Shown: one piece after another, positions 48,534 through 61,667 of the stretch
Position numbering within the stretch: the first letter of the stretch is position 1
How the letters are laid out: every line of letters starts with the position of its first letter
DNA from: Amblyornis subalaris
Taxonomy: Eukaryota; Chordata; Aves; Passeriformes; Ptilonorhynchidae
NCBI GenBank assembly: GCA_018881555.1
Contig: JACAXG010000009.1
Location: forward strand, 12,671,326-12,735,325
Length of the DNA: 64,000 bases
Direction of reading: 5' to 3'
Made by a program: the position numbers and the translations under genes
Notes under the pieces: generated by a model
Databases searched by the model: none
Told to the model about the DNA's origin: nothing
Seen by the model: only the letters and a program-made list of their open reading frames with translations

Positions 48534-50459
48534 CTGGGCTTTAAGGAGATCTGAAAGGGGTATCTTTGCATTACCAGAAAGTTCAAAGCTTGAGTGTCTG
48601 CTTTCTCTGTGTTATTAAAAATCCCACAAGTTTTGCAAATGTAAGGCAGCTATCCTACATCTTGAAAGCATTCAAAAATACCTTGGTAATCATGGTTTCT
48701 CTGTATAAACAGCAAGTTCATTTCTGAGTCATATTTACTTCTTTTTATCCTAAACCGATTCCACTACAAATCTACATCAGCATGAGCAAAGTGAATTTCT
48801 GTGCATTTCAGAAGTGGTTTCATGCTTGTACTCCTTATTTAGGCAAGAGAAAATGACTTCTGTTTACTGGGAAACATACTCCTGTGTGTTCTGGTTTGCT
48901 TGTGCTGCTGGAGGGGTCAACAGAGCTGGAAGCAGGAGAATTTTCAGCTGGCACTGCTCCTGTGAAGGCAGCTCCCACTTGGCCCTACTGTGGAGAAGGA
49001 CTGGCTAGAATAAGCTGCACATGGAGTTCCTCAAGATCAGAAGCTTGCTGCTGCTGCTGCAAATTAAAATATACGCTGGCCTCCGCCTAGAAACAACATA
49101 GTGCAGACCTGCCTGCAGAACAAGGGAGTTTTGGCATCACTCAGCATTTCCAGGAGTGTGGGGAAGCGAAGACCCAAAACGCTGGTCTGCACGAGGATGG
49201 GAAAAAGCCCCATGCCACTGAACTTCAGCTGACAAAGTAAGACGGCAGGCAGGCAGTGAGGATCAGCAGATGTCCAAAAGGAAATAAAATAAACAATTGC
49301 CAATTTCTGGCCTAAGTATACCTATGACCTGGTACTTTCAAACCCACGTCACTAAAATCACTTCAGATATGGCCTTCCTGATAGATTTTGTTCTTTGTGT
49401 GGTTCAAATGTGAAAACATAGTGCAGAATAGCTGGCTCTCAAGACTCGCTTTCAGCTTCTAGCTCTTGTTCAGTGACACTCAAAGCCTAAGAGATTTAGG
49501 GCTGGAAAGGGCTGAGATGTGAGGAAACACCGACTAGGTAACTTTGACGGGAAAAGGATTCTAAACCCAGGAAGGCAGCGTGGTTGGCGCTGGGAGAGCC
49601 ATCACAAGGAGGACAAGAGGGATGGTATGGGGTCTGTGAATGCAGGAGACAAAGGAAATAAAATACCGCAAGAATAAATATGGGAAACATGAGTTAGAAA
49701 TTGATCTAAAGAGACACACGGCTTCCCTTAACTTCGGTTACTGATGTATCAGCCGTAGGAAGGGGGAGCAGGGGGATGCCTCAGAGATGAGCTAAATCTC
49801 CCTGCAAACCCAAGAGGAAACGCTGCCAGGAACCGGAAGAAAATGAAGCGAGCAAACGCGCCTTTTCCACCCTGCCCTCCGCGAAACCGCTCGGGGAGAC
49901 CCCTCGGACGGCCAGCAGCACGCAGGGCCTCGGGGCGGCTTCCTGGGAGCCTCTGCCGAAGAGACCCACTTCCTCCCGCGGGAGGAGGCGGCCGCGCAGG
50001 GCCGCCGAGGAGCAGGCAACGGCAGCAGCGCCCCACTCGGCTCGGCGCGGCCGGGCTCCCCCGCGGCGGGGAGGGCGGCCCAGAAAAGCGCTGCAGCAGC
50101 CCCCGCTCCCCGGTCCGCCGCCCGGGGCATTCCCCGCGCTCCGCCCTGACCCCCCCCGCTCCCCGCGCAGCCGCCGGCTCAGCCGGGGCCGCCGCGGCCG
50201 CCAGGTGTCGCCGGCGCACGGGCGTCCCCGCGGCCCCTCCTGCGCCCGGAGCCGGCGGGGCTGGCTCAGTGCGAGCGGGCGGAGGCGTCAGCCCGCAGCG
50301 GGGACGCGCAGCCCAGCCCGGCTCGCCCCTTCCTCGCACACCCCCGCGGCCCGGCTCGGCTGACGCTCTCGGCACCGCCAGCGGCCGGCCGGGCGGTTCC
50401 CGAGCACGGCCTGCGGCCGCTCTCCGCTGGTGACGGCGGGGAGCCGCGGCGAGGAGAAA

Positions 50460-50488
50460 GCTGCTGCGGCGGCTGCGGCGGGGGGAGC
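50460..50488. repeat. CTG/CGG-type trinucleotide tract
   Basis: A short interrupted run of gctgctgcggcggctgcgg type ending in a G-run, in the 5' UTR exon of the probable CDK17 gene. It is a GC-rich, potentially length-variable and structure-forming tract. Confidence 0.5.
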
Positions 50489-50492
50489 AGCC

Positions 50493-50516
50493 ATGTTGGA
50501 GCGGGGAATAAAGTGA
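50493..50516 (+). other. Seven-codon uORF (MLERGIK) in the first exon
   Basis: An ATG in the context gcagccATGt opens a short frame that ends in TGA within the same exon. It overlaps CCATGTT, a match to the YY1 core CCATNTT, so conservation of the ATG could reflect either translation control or factor binding. AATAAA also occurs at 50507-50512. It matters only if transcription starts upstream of 50493, which I cannot prove. Confidence 0.45.
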
Positions 50517-53500
50517 CTTTCCTCGGGGAGGGAGCGCGGCCGGCGGTCCGGCGGAGGCGAAGGCTCTCGGGCGGCGAGGGAAGGGAGGGTTCGGCTCCCG
50601 GCGGCCGGCTACCGCTCCTAGGCGGAGGAGAAGGGGCAGAGGAACCGCCCCCGGACCCGCGAAGCTCCGGCGCTGCTGGTGAGTTGTGGCTGCTCATTGT
50701 CTCCCGGCCCCGGGGTGCGGGTCCGGCTCGCGGCAGGGTGTTGGCTCTCGGCCTCCGATGCGTGGGACGTCGCGGGGGGTGAGGTGACAGCGCGGCCCCG
50801 AGGAGGGGGGAAAGTGATGGCGGTGGCGGGGGAGCGCTCCTCGAGAGGGCCGGGGGCTGCCCGGGGAGCGCTGGGCGCGGGGAGCGCCGCTCGGCGCCCC
50901 GGGCAGGGTCGGGCCGGGCTGCAGGGGATTTCCGCTGCCCGGTGGCGGCTGGGAGCGGCTCCGCGGGGGCTGGGGGTCAGCGCCGCGAGGCTGAGCCTTA
51001 GCCTTCTGCGGGGGGAGCCGAGGGAAGCCGGGTCGGAGGGGTGAGCCGGGGCCAGCAGCCCGTCAGCACTGCCAGATTTTTTGGTGCTCCTGCGTTCGTC
51101 ACCGTCCTTTCCCCACCGCCTCCTCCTCTTCAAGCGAGGCAGCATTCTCCTGACAGCTCTTCTCTTCGCAGCCTCCGCACGTATGACACATTCGCTCCTA
51201 TTGCAGGTCTCCCCCCACACGCACACCCAAAATATGTAGGTTTTAGTGCGTGGCATAAGAGTTTTTCTGCCCTGAGCTTTGAGTTCGAAGGTGACAGGAT
51301 ACGTGAACATTGCTGACCCTGAACTTCTGTGAACTCCTCCCTCCCCTTCCTCATTCAGATATGTAATGGCTTGAGACCAGTGAGAGCAAAATGGTTCTCT
51401 TGAAAGGACGGGGGAAATCGGGTGGGATCATGTATATTTTATATTTCTTGCAAATTTATTACGCCCACCAGTGCCAGTACCATGTTCATAGGAGTGGATT
51501 AGCTGTTGCGTTAGAAGAATGCTGACCTTGATCCCCTTTGTGTCTCTCCTGCAACAATTTTGGTAGCTGGCTGGAGTTGTTTTAAACTCATTGCTGTCTT
51601 TGGCACTTTGCTAATAGCTGTTAACAGTGTTATGGGTGTTGCAAGCAAAACGGGGCTGAGTTATATTATAATCCAAACTCAGTAATTTAAAAAGCATCCA
51701 TTTCCTTTTCTGCTTTTTAATTTTGGTGAATAATTTATATTCTTTTTGTAATTTAACAGAAGATGAGTAGCAACGTTCTTGTAGCTATCATGGTGTAGAT
51801 ATGAGAGCAAGCTTGGTTTGACATTCTTCCATTACTTCTCTTCCCCCACTTCTTTTTTAATTGAAAAAATACACTTCTTGTATTAATTGAACTGGAAATT
51901 ATATCACCAAAGGTTAAATACTGGGAAGATGCAGGGCAGAAGAAAACATTTATGAAGCTAGACTTAGTGCCAGATCCATATTTGTTTTCATATTAGAATT
52001 GGGTAAAAATGAAGTAGGTGATCTGGTATTTTATGTGCCTAAGATGTTAAAGAAATTGCTATATTGCTTTGTTATAAGAATTCTGTATACTCGTATGCAG
52101 CTCTTGTTATTTACATCTGCACTTCAGTAAGTGACATGAGAGAGGCTTGTTTTGAATAATTAATGGAGAAGTAACAGATATGAAAACATAAAATCACATG
52201 TTTGAATACATGGTGAAAAATTTCCTTAAATATTGCTTGTGCTTTAAGGAATGAACTGAATTTACTTCTCCAACGTAGATAAACCATAATAATGTTAACT
52301 TGGCATTAAAAGGGCCACTTAAATCAGAAAGATGAAAGCATCTCTTTTTTTGGTGGCATTATTTAAATACTGCTTTGATAGTAATGAGTCTGACTTGGAA
52401 AAATCTTTAGGAAGGATAACGCAATGAAATTCATACCTTGTATTTGCATATTGTGCTGTGTAGCCCTGTGTTTACCCAGGATGGAGCTCTACACAAATCC
52501 TGAGGTGGGTTCTGCCTACATCCATACTGAAGAGTTTGCAAATTAAAGCTCATGCTGTGTGAAGCAAATTATAGTTTGAAAGTGGGGAGTCATTTATTTT
52601 AAGCTTGGCTAAGAATGTAGTGCATTAATTGATCTTTTTAATATGTAAAATGCCACTAATGTGCAGTGAAATACTTAATATATATAATTCCAAATATAAT
52701 TTAGATTGAGAAGCAGATCGGGGCTGTGTGTTTCCCCTGAATGGCTCTGACTTCAATTTCTGCCTAACACTGCAATGTGTAAATATGGTATAGCTTATGA
52801 CAGGGATGTTAAGATGTTCAGTATGCACTTGTTACTGTTATGATGTGGACCTCTTACAGTAAAACTATGCAGAACCTTTTGAATGGCCTACAAACATACA
52901 AAATCTTCGAATTTCTTAAATGACTACCTGTTGCTAGGAAAAAAAGAGAATGTTTCACTTACCTTAATAAGTTTCAGTCCAGTAATTCTGAGTAGTTGCA
53001 CCTAAAAAGTGCAATTGCAAAAGGCTTTGTTGAAGTCTGATTACGTGAACAGTCTACATTAAAATCTTCGCCCTCTTTTTGTGTTTACTGGAAGCTGTTG
53101 ATATTCCACATACTAATTAGCCTTTATTTTTTGTCCAGGAAAGCTAATCAGATGTATTTTAAAAAGTTGTGTATACTAGTTGTGTACTTATTGAATGCAT
53201 TATATGGTATGATGTGGAAATGGACAAGATCATGTCTAAAAATCAAGCTCAAAAATAATAAAGTTCTTCTAGCATAACCTCACTAAATGTTGCTTACAGT
53301 TCTTAAGTTACGAGTATCTTAACTTGCCAGCTGCATGCTTTCTAGTGCTTACTCTTTATTTCTGCAGCAAGCTTTGAATAACTATTGTGGCAGCTGGACA
53401 CCACTGTAATCAGTGACAGTTCAGGATTTTATATAATACGCTACAACTTTAGCATGTAAAAATGCTTTTAAAATGCCAAATGTGTACTCGGCAGTTATGC

Positions 53501-53611
53501 TTCACATCTGAAGAACAAACTAAACCAGTCCATTGTTAGCGATCACTGCCTTATTTTGCAATGCACGTAATTATAGCAAAGGCTTTTTCCTTCTGAGTGT
53601 AAGACCTGGAA

Positions 53612-53636
53612 TTTTTTTTTTTTTTTTTTTTTTTTT
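53612..53636. repeat. Homopolymer T(25)
   Basis: An uninterrupted run of 25 T, the longest homopolymer in the window. Neither side looks like a processed cDNA in reverse, so I read it as a simple repeat. The length is likely to vary between individuals or assemblies. Confidence 0.9.
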
Positions 53637-56600
53637 GGTGCCCGTTCACATACTGATGTAGAAACTTGGATGATAGAGGTAAAGGCATTTTATATGTACA
53701 TATTTTGATCAGTACACAATAATTTTGCTTTTTAAAATAAGTCTAGGCCTAGGGGGCCTTTTAATAAACTTTCTAAATATTTTATCTCCAGTTATTTGTA
53801 CCTTTTGGGCCCTGGTAACATTTTCCCACATGAAACAGGTCTTTCTCCAGAAATATCCACTAATGGTGTGGGTTGTTTTCTTTTTCCCGTGTAGTTTCTA
53901 GTTCAAAAATAGTCAGTTTTTGAACAGTTATGATGCACTTTTGACAGCTTTTATCTGAAGACTGAAAATTTGAAAGTTCATGCTTGTTTGGACAAATTAC
54001 TTTTTATAATTCTGTATTGAATACAAATTCATTTATTCTTAACTAACCTGATGGATTGGCAGTTCTTCCAGAGTTGTTGGTTTCCTGAATTCCTTTTAGC
54101 AGTGATGTCAACTCCAGAGTTTAGTATAACTGGCTAATTAAAACATCTGCAAATAGCAGTTTAAACCAGTGACAGTCACGAGGAATAAACAAGACTGGTA
54201 CTTGAGCTAATTTGCCAACTTGGAGCACAAGAACATTGGGAAAGAAAAAAAAAAAGAGTTCTTTAGTTCTGTGATCCTGTTATATGGAAAACAATTACTG
54301 TAATGGGTGCAAAAATCAGGTAGTTTGTATTGGACCAGCTTTTGATACATCAGTCCTTGGATACTAAGTCTTAAGCCACATCATTGGAGATCATTATACC
54401 TTACACCTGTCTGTATTATAAAATACCATAGACACATCGATACTGGAAATCATTGTAACAGTGCTTTAGTGGCATATTTGAGCTTTTTGGTGTAGTGCTT
54501 GTTTTTAAAGGATTGGAAATGTCATTCATTAGGAAACATCAGTTTATTGAGGTGCTAGGCATGAGTATGAATGTTGGAGAAAAAGAGAGATGTGGTAGAG
54601 CAGCACTGTCAGTGCAGCAGAAGAAGAAACAGCTGTCGAGTCACGTTTTAATTTTTCACGTGGTAGGACAGAATTAGGCATAATGATTTTAAGAAGACTG
54701 AAAAGTACCAACTTTATAACATTTTTAACTAAACACTCAAAGCCTTCTCTGAATTTCTGGCAAATTTTCTGCTTGCTTATTTCAGTAATACCTTGAAAAT
54801 GCAATAAACTGAAGGACAGTTTTACCCTGTATTTTGATTATGACCTTTTTATTTTCTTTATTTATCTTCTTTGGAACAACTACTTTTGCATATATTATGA
54901 TGATCAGGACTGTGTTATTATACCAGAACAAAGAAATGACATGTCTTTCGGTTGCACTCCTAGCTACAGTTCTTGCCTGTTTTTGGTTTTAGGTTGAACT
55001 TGTTAGGTATTTTGCGTAAGTGAATGTTACTCTGTGCCCTCTAATCATATTTCATTTAATTGTTATCTCTACCTCATAGTTGTACTCCTTTCTCTGACTG
55101 CTGTTGTTTTCAAAGGTTTGGTAGTGTTGAACAACGGTCTCTGATTTTTAACACCTGTGTTTTGTCAGCTTCGCTAAGGATACTTGGATGCTTTCAGTTT
55201 GTGTTAAAGTTGTCAGAATCATGACATTCTCTTCTTTGCTTGGTGGATTAGAGCATTTTGCAGGCATGTAGCTGTACTGAGACAGTAATATCGTAGTCAA
55301 CTGCCATAACCTGTATGGTCTTTCAGAAATTTTCCCAAGTGTTTCTGACTTCCTATTCTTGTCTTACTCATATGGAAGTATCTTTGTTTGTTTGGATGTT
55401 GTTCAGGTATGCGCAGGGTGTCTTTATACAGCAGTCATTAAGGTTAATGTTTAATGAGGTTTACAGTTAATTGGTGTTCACTGAAATAAATATCTTTGCA
55501 AAATATGGATTACTGAGAATTATCAAAGGATATTAGTAATCAGCAAAAACATTGTCCTGTAATTGAGAGAAAGCTGTTTGGATTAAAAAGTTACAGTAGG
55601 CTATAGGTTATTTAACAAAAAATGTATAGAAGCCAGTTTACAAAAACATAAAGAAATTGACATTGAGATCAATTAATATGATTGATAAGAGAGGCCAAAA
55701 GCTGTGATGAGGAAAGCCCATGCTGTCAACAGCTATTACAATAAGGCAAGGTGTATTTTAGGTGAAATTGAATTCTAATGAAGCCATTAGCCAGTTAGAA
55801 AAGCTAAAGAAAATGCTAGCATTTGGTGTTCTTAGAATAAGTTCATGTTCATTCAATACTGCTACATTCATAAATAAACCAGCTGATGTCATATGTGGTT
55901 CTCTGAGACACTTCCTGAGAGAACCTGAAGGTGTGTGGTAAGAATTGTACAAGTTGATAGGGCACTTTCTGGAGTGGAAGTGCTGGTCACATATCAGTAT
56001 GTCTCAGAACACTGAGAAGTCATGTAATTTTAGCACAGCGGAAGGTTTCTTTGAATAGTTTTGAAGGTTTGTTGTATGTACAGTAATAGATATTGACAGA
56101 GCAGGAGAGTAAGAAAATAACTGTTGCTCAGCATATATTTATAGAGGACTGATCTTGTGAAATTAACTTCTGGTTGTCTTGATAAGATAAAATACTTCAT
56201 GTGGTATGTTGTTGATATTGCAGACAGGCGTCACTGAAACTTTTTACGTGGCTCTTACGTGGCATTTTGATTATGGAGCTAAAATGGTAGATCGAGTGTC
56301 AACATATGAAATGGTTTAAAATCCGGTGGATGATGTGAATCAAGTGGTTAACTATAAATAGTTGCTGTTACATAACTGCGTGTGATGAGGGCTCCTCATC
56401 GTCAGAGTAGGGTCATGAAGAAGCCCAGGGAAACCTGCTCAGTGTCAGCTGTTGGGCATTGCCACTAATGAAGGGAAAGCCAGTGCAAATTGCCCATTAT
56501 TTTTGTGGCTCACAGAAAATTGGGAAAACAATAGATACTGCAGAATGGGTCATTAGTGCAAGGTGGATGCTTGGAAAAAGGGCAGCTTCCTGTTTGTTTA

Positions 56601-57370
56601 CTTGATATAGTATTTTATATCAGGCTTTAAAAGATGGAATACAGTGTATTTTAAAATAAATTAGTTCTCTTTGGTAACTAAATCAAATATATGCAGCTAT
56701 TAATACTAGCTTTTAGTTGGGGTATTTGTAAAGGTTTGAATAGTTTTGTATATATAATACAGAACAGATGTGAGGTGTTGATCTGCATTCAGTATGTGGG
56801 GTTTAGGGAGAGTTTATTTTGAAAAAATAGTAATAATATAATTAGTGATATACAAGAGGAGGAAAAACAGTTATGAAATAGTAGATTACATTTTATATTT
56901 CCATCAGTTTTCTGTATATCTTGAAACGAAGTTGAATTTCTCAATATAGAGTTTATAAATGTTCTGTGTAGGCCAAAAAAGATGTGGCTGTACATTTAAT
57001 TGGGGAAAATTAAAAGGCATTTTTTCAGTCTGTCCATAGTTTATTGCCAGCGCAGCTTCCTCTGTCCTTTCTCTCTTTTTCAGGATCTGGTTGTCTTAAA
57101 TAGCAGTAGAGTATCTACATATGCAGGGGGCTTGTTTCCTTCTTAGCTCCTGGTCAGTCTTAAAGCTGTGTCACAAATATCTTACTAAATTGTTTAAGCA
57201 TCTGCTTGTAAAGTGTGAAACTGTTTTATAATTCACCTTATTTATGTTTGCTCTGAACCCCGACTATAAAACTAAAGTCTTCCTATGTGACTATGGGAGA
57301 GTGAGGTTGGGCTGGTGCTGCCTGTGAGTAACTTAGTTGCTCCACAGAAGTTTGACCTGGCATAACTTCA

Positions 57371-57432
57371 GCGCTGTCGCTGAAAGCCGCGGTGCTTTTC
57401 GCCTTTACTGGCGGCTGCTCTCGTCCCCACGC
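57371..57432. promoter_or_regulatory. Isolated CpG-dense patch in presumed CDK17 intron 1
   Basis: Eight CpG in about 62 bp, standing out from CpG-poor intron on both sides. It is followed by a pyrimidine-rich stretch ending ccagcag. It could be an enhancer, a minor promoter or an unrecognised exon. Confidence 0.3.
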
Positions 57433-59198
57433 TCCTGCCTTTGTACCAGCAGGTGTCTGTGACTCTGTCAGGGGACTGGTGCAGGTTACATTATGTATTT
57501 GGGTTCAGCTTTACTTTCATGTTTACATGTAAATAATAGTCACTTTCTGCAGTATCAATGGAAAAACAGCAGGTTTTTAATTATTTATTTTTTTAAGTAT
57601 CCTGAGCAGATGGGAGGGGAAACTTCCTGTGTACAGAGAGGAAAGGAGGTGCTCAGCTGCTAAATATATCAATCATATATGCTGTAATAAAGTCTTTTAA
57701 AAATGATGTGTAAAACAGCAGCTCAGAAACTTGGTTTGGTACTGGGTAACAAGGGACAGTGTGGAAATAATTACTGATATATCTTATAAAATATATCCCT
57801 AATTTTTAATTTGGCTATATGTTTGAAGTGAGAGTTACGAAATGAAATTGGATTTTTGGTGTGGAAATTGTTAGTGTTGGAGGAAAGACATCTATGGAAA
57901 CTAAAAATTATGGGTTTTTTTCTTGCAAATAATATTTAAAAATTCAACTAAGTAAGCTGAGAATGGGCTACAGTAGGAGTTTGAAAATATTTGGAAGGTA
58001 CAACAATAAAAAAATCACTCAATGGCAATAGTATTCATATTTGAAAGTGGCCCAGTAGTGGAGTTGTGCAGGGTTCCTGTTTTGTTTCTGAAGAATTGAC
58101 CACCTCTGGAGAAACGAGATTGTTGGCATCATTGAAGCTACAGTTTAGATTTAAATCACTGAAATTTACACAGATTGTTCTTGAGAATAATGACCTGTAC
58201 AATACTCGGGTAAAGCAATTTCAGACAAAATTCCAAAAATGTAGGATTCTCCATAATATTTCATTACCTTTGTCAATGTGATTCAGTAGGTTATGGCAAA
58301 GCAGCAAAATATTTTGAAGCTTATGCTATTTACCTTCAGGATTAAACAAGATAAACAGCTTAACAGTGTTCCCATTTGCACAAGTCACAGTATTTTTAAA
58401 CCTGCTGCTTGTAATTCTGGGTTGTTTATCAGGGAATACAGTTAACCTAAATGTTTTTTGGAGGCTTGTTTCTGATACATTCCAGTATAATTCTCAAAAC
58501 CAAAAATGTTTCATCCATAAGCCAAAAAATAGCTTTAAAATGTATTTAGGCAGAAAGCAGCCTTTAGTTATTAAGCATAGTCTTTTTTTTATTCTTTTTT
58601 TCTGTACAGCACAAGAGAAACAACATAATGATGTATAGTACTTTGTTCAGTAGTTATATGTCTTCTTGAATTATGCAATTTTAGTATTTTAGAAGCGATA
58701 CGAAGTAGATTTTGAGTTCTGAAGGAATGGATTTGGTATATTTTGGTAGTAAGCTTAGTTACTCTGTTGTAAAATGTGTTTAGGTGTGGTTTGTGTATAA
58801 AATATAAAGTGTTGACTGCTGTTAACTAATGGTTCTGAACCTACTTCCTTTAAAAGAGACTTTTTATTTTTTTTTTTTTTTTAATTGTTCATGGTGGTCT
58901 TACATAATAGGAGTTTTGGCTTCCTGGTGTTTGTGAATTTTTCTGGTAGTGGAAGAGGTAGACATTAGTTGAAGAATTTAGGTCATTAGTTGTTTGTCAC
59001 TGTTTAAAGTTAATTTGGGCATGAATGGATAGCTACTGATGATTTTCACCTGTAGCTGCATCTTAACAAAATACCTATATTCTTCTTAATCATCTGTTTG
59101 TAGGAATGGGTAGATAAAGCCTGAATTTTTTTTCAGTAAATAAATTATTCACATCTAAAATAATGAATTATGCCAGGTTGACTGATTTGCCTTGTACC

Positions 59199-59220
59199 TT
59201 TTTTTTTTTAAAAAAAAAAA
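59199..59220. repeat. Perfect T(11)A(11) inverted repeat
   Basis: Eleven T followed directly by eleven A, a fully self-complementary 22-bp block in the presumed CDK17 intron 1. Confidence 0.9.
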
Positions 59221-61603
59221 CCATATCTCTGTAATCAGTAGGGACAAATAGGTTCAGAGGGTAATGCAGAGATCTTAATATAGAGTTGCCTCTGTTTCCA
59301 CATTTACCTTGGAGGGAGCCCATCACAGCCACTGTTTTTCTATTGCGGCATTACAGTTTGAGCTGAATTGAGCACTTATTTCAGAATCATTTTTGTTGCA
59401 TGAGTAAACTGAGGAGGTTTCCATAACTATCTGCATTACAAAGCTGATGGTGAAGAAGGAAGAGAGGGTGGCTGGGGGATGGAACCAAGCATTTTCTTAC
59501 TGGTGACAGGAAATTGTAAAGTGATTCCAGCACTGGTATGAAAATTTCTCACAAGTGCCTCAGGTGCCAAAAGATAAAGAGTGTCAATTCCCACTCTCTC
59601 CTACCTCCCCCAGTTATGCATTTGGGTCTTTTAATATGTAAGCAATAAAACATGGAGATTTTTCTTTATTCATCACTCCTGCTTGCAAGTGCTTAGCATG
59701 AATTAAAATTCCAGTCAGGTGAGTAGTAGTGATAGTATATTTTAATATTGAAATAGGTTCCTGAATGATCTGTGTTCATTTTATGTCTTCAGGCAATTTC
59801 ACGAACTAGGATTGCAAGGACGAATAAAAATGGTCTGGTTTTTCATAGTAGGAGATCCTTGTCCTTAGAATATATGTGCTCCAGGGTAAAGTAAGCCTAG
59901 TGAAGATTTGAGCATGTCTTACTCTGCAATTGGTGTTCATTCCTGACTTTTTAAAGATATTATACTGCAGTAAGTTAATGGTAAATTTACATCTTTACAT
60001 TATTGGATTGTCATACTGCTTTCGGTAACTGGAATTGTATCTTAGTTCAGAGTTTGTTTTTTGTTTTTACTTGGAAGATAGGCTGTGAAATCTTTCTTCT
60101 ACTTAGAAGTAGAACCACTTGGATTAGTTGACATTGTTTGCCAAGTTCTATGCTAGCTTAGATAACTTGTTGAAGACATTTTAAGATACAGCTGCAGCAG
60201 GTTTTGTGTGTTGACATCAGCCAATTCTCATGACAAGTAGTGCNTCACTGGCTGAAAAAGTATGTAGGGATGGATTATGTCAATTTTTGGTTGCTTAACT
60301 TGAAGCTTCTTTATGATACTGATCTGTGGGGTGTAAGTGCTGAGAATGTTTTGAAAATCAGCATTAGAGACCTGGTAATAGAAATACTACCCTGACGATG
60401 TCTGAAAACCTAGTGGTATAGATTCTAGTAAATATTTCTAAGAAACAACTGCAGGAGCAGCAAAGATAGTGTAGCTATAAAATGTTGTTAAGCTTCCTTT
60501 ATACTAACAGAATGTCCTAGCTTTTCCTTCTTCTATGGCTAGATGTTATTTTGCTCAGTCTTTCTATACCAATACAAATGAATCTAGCCTGGATTATTTA
60601 ATCTACATTAATGCTTTATGTCTCAGTGCAGTTAATTGCACAGGGCCTCTTCCAGTCGTATGTCATAGAGAACTAACATAATATGTAACCTCACTGCTTC
60701 CAGCCAGATCTGAAACACAGACTTGGAAAACAGCCCTGTTGACTGACTTTCTCTTAACTACATTTGATATTCAGGGCTTCCAGTAGTAGACTGTTAAAAA
60801 ACTCTCCACAAAGGTCTTTGTCACTGAAGGAGGTTTTTTTCCTCCTCAAATGTCTGATAAAGCACAGGAAGCAAAATTGTTGACAGAGAAAATTCCTTCT
60901 CTGTATAGTCATTTTTATGAGAAGAGCCACACCCCATAGGTAATATATTTAACTGTTAGTGGATCCTAGTGACATAATAGATTTTTTTCTCTTGTACTCA
61001 GAGGTTTACAAGGAATAAAGAAAATTACGTGGGTTAATATCCTTCCAAAGTTACATGTGGTAGTTGCTGCATTATTTGTGTTACGTTCTAATTTATGTTT
61101 GCCTGTCTATGGTCATAAGAGGCTTTGGAAAAATAACATGTTCCATTTTATGCAGAAGTGGGAGATGTTTATGATGGTCCTTTTATCTTGTTTGACTGCT
61201 GTCAAGGCTTCTTCAACAGTTTTCACAAGCCTTACTTTTTCTGCTAGGTAGTAGTATTATTCCAGTTGGATTGAGTTATGGCTCTTTACCAGAAAGTCTA
61301 GGAAGCTTTTTGATTAAGCAGTCTGAAATACAGAGAAGCTGCAGTCTGTTTTAGAGCATAGGGATACATCTTTATTTTTAATAATGTCCCTTTCGCATCT
61401 TTGGATGAGTAGCTCTGTTGCAGTTTTGAACCAAACTGTAGGGTTAACAGTGGTTCTGTTGAGTAGTGGAGGGGACAGAAGGCATGGGGAAAGGAGTGCA
61501 TAACTAGGACCAAGTGAGAGCTTTTTGGGTAGGGCATGATATTCTGTGCACTCGTGCATAATTGGATATTACCGGAGTGTGTCCTTGTGAAATACTGGGA
61601 ATC

Positions 61604-61667
61604 TGGTGGGGTGTTGTTTTGGGAGTTTTTTTGGGTTGGTTGGTTTAGTTTGGTGGGGTTTTTTTTA
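61604..61667 (+). repeat. G/T-rich low-complexity tract
   Basis: Repeated GGTT and GGGTTT elements with long T runs, of the same type as the tract at 37558-37652. It lies in the presumed first intron of CDK17. Confidence 0.7.

Larger units (their letters stand above)
28021..49839. other. Intergenic region between CFAP54 and the rightward gene
   Basis: Nearly 22 kb with no recognisable protein-coding gene, tRNA or known avian transposon that I can name. Features within it are the hairpin at 35091, the G/T tract at 37558, the candidate exon at 39828, an A-rich tract near 41778-41806, and the direct repeat at 48501. The open frames of 110-120 codons here have no family resemblance and look like chance. 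Promoter-distal enhancers for either gene could lie here but cannot be read by eye. Confidence 0.7.
50400..50678 (+). other. CDK17: Noncoding first exon (5' UTR), probably CDK17
   Basis: The right end is a strong donor, GCTGCTG|GTGAGT, at 50678/50679. The left end is approximate because the transcription start is not visible. No long frame with a plausible protein passes through the donor, so I read it as 5' UTR. The name rests on gene order: in mammals CDK17 (PCTAIRE-2, a Cdc2-related Ser/Thr kinase) lies head-to-head with CFAP54 and, from memory, has a noncoding first exon and a long first intron. I searched by eye for the CDK17 N-terminal coding exon up to 64000 and did not find it. A lncRNA first exon is the main alternative. 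Confidence 0.6.
49840..51060 (+). promoter_or_regulatory. CpG-island promoter of the rightward gene (probably CDK17)
   Basis: About 1.2 kb of very high G+C with dense CpG, several GGGCGG-type boxes, CGG/CTG runs and G-rich tracts. AT-rich sequence lies on both sides. A strong plus-strand donor inside it (after 50678) gives the direction of transcription. No TATA box is evident. The exact transcription start cannot be read from the sequence. Confidence 0.85.

Noticed and set aside
49749..51310. Open frames of 140-230 codons on both strands over the second CpG island
   Set aside because: Same low-stop GC-rich effect. None resembles a known protein, and they overlap each other on both strands. 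The plus-strand donor at 50678 fits a noncoding exon better.
53612..53636. T(25) as the tail of a processed pseudogene on the minus strand
   Set aside because: The sequence that would precede the tail has no polyadenylation signal and no coding-like content. Processed pseudogenes are also rare in birds.
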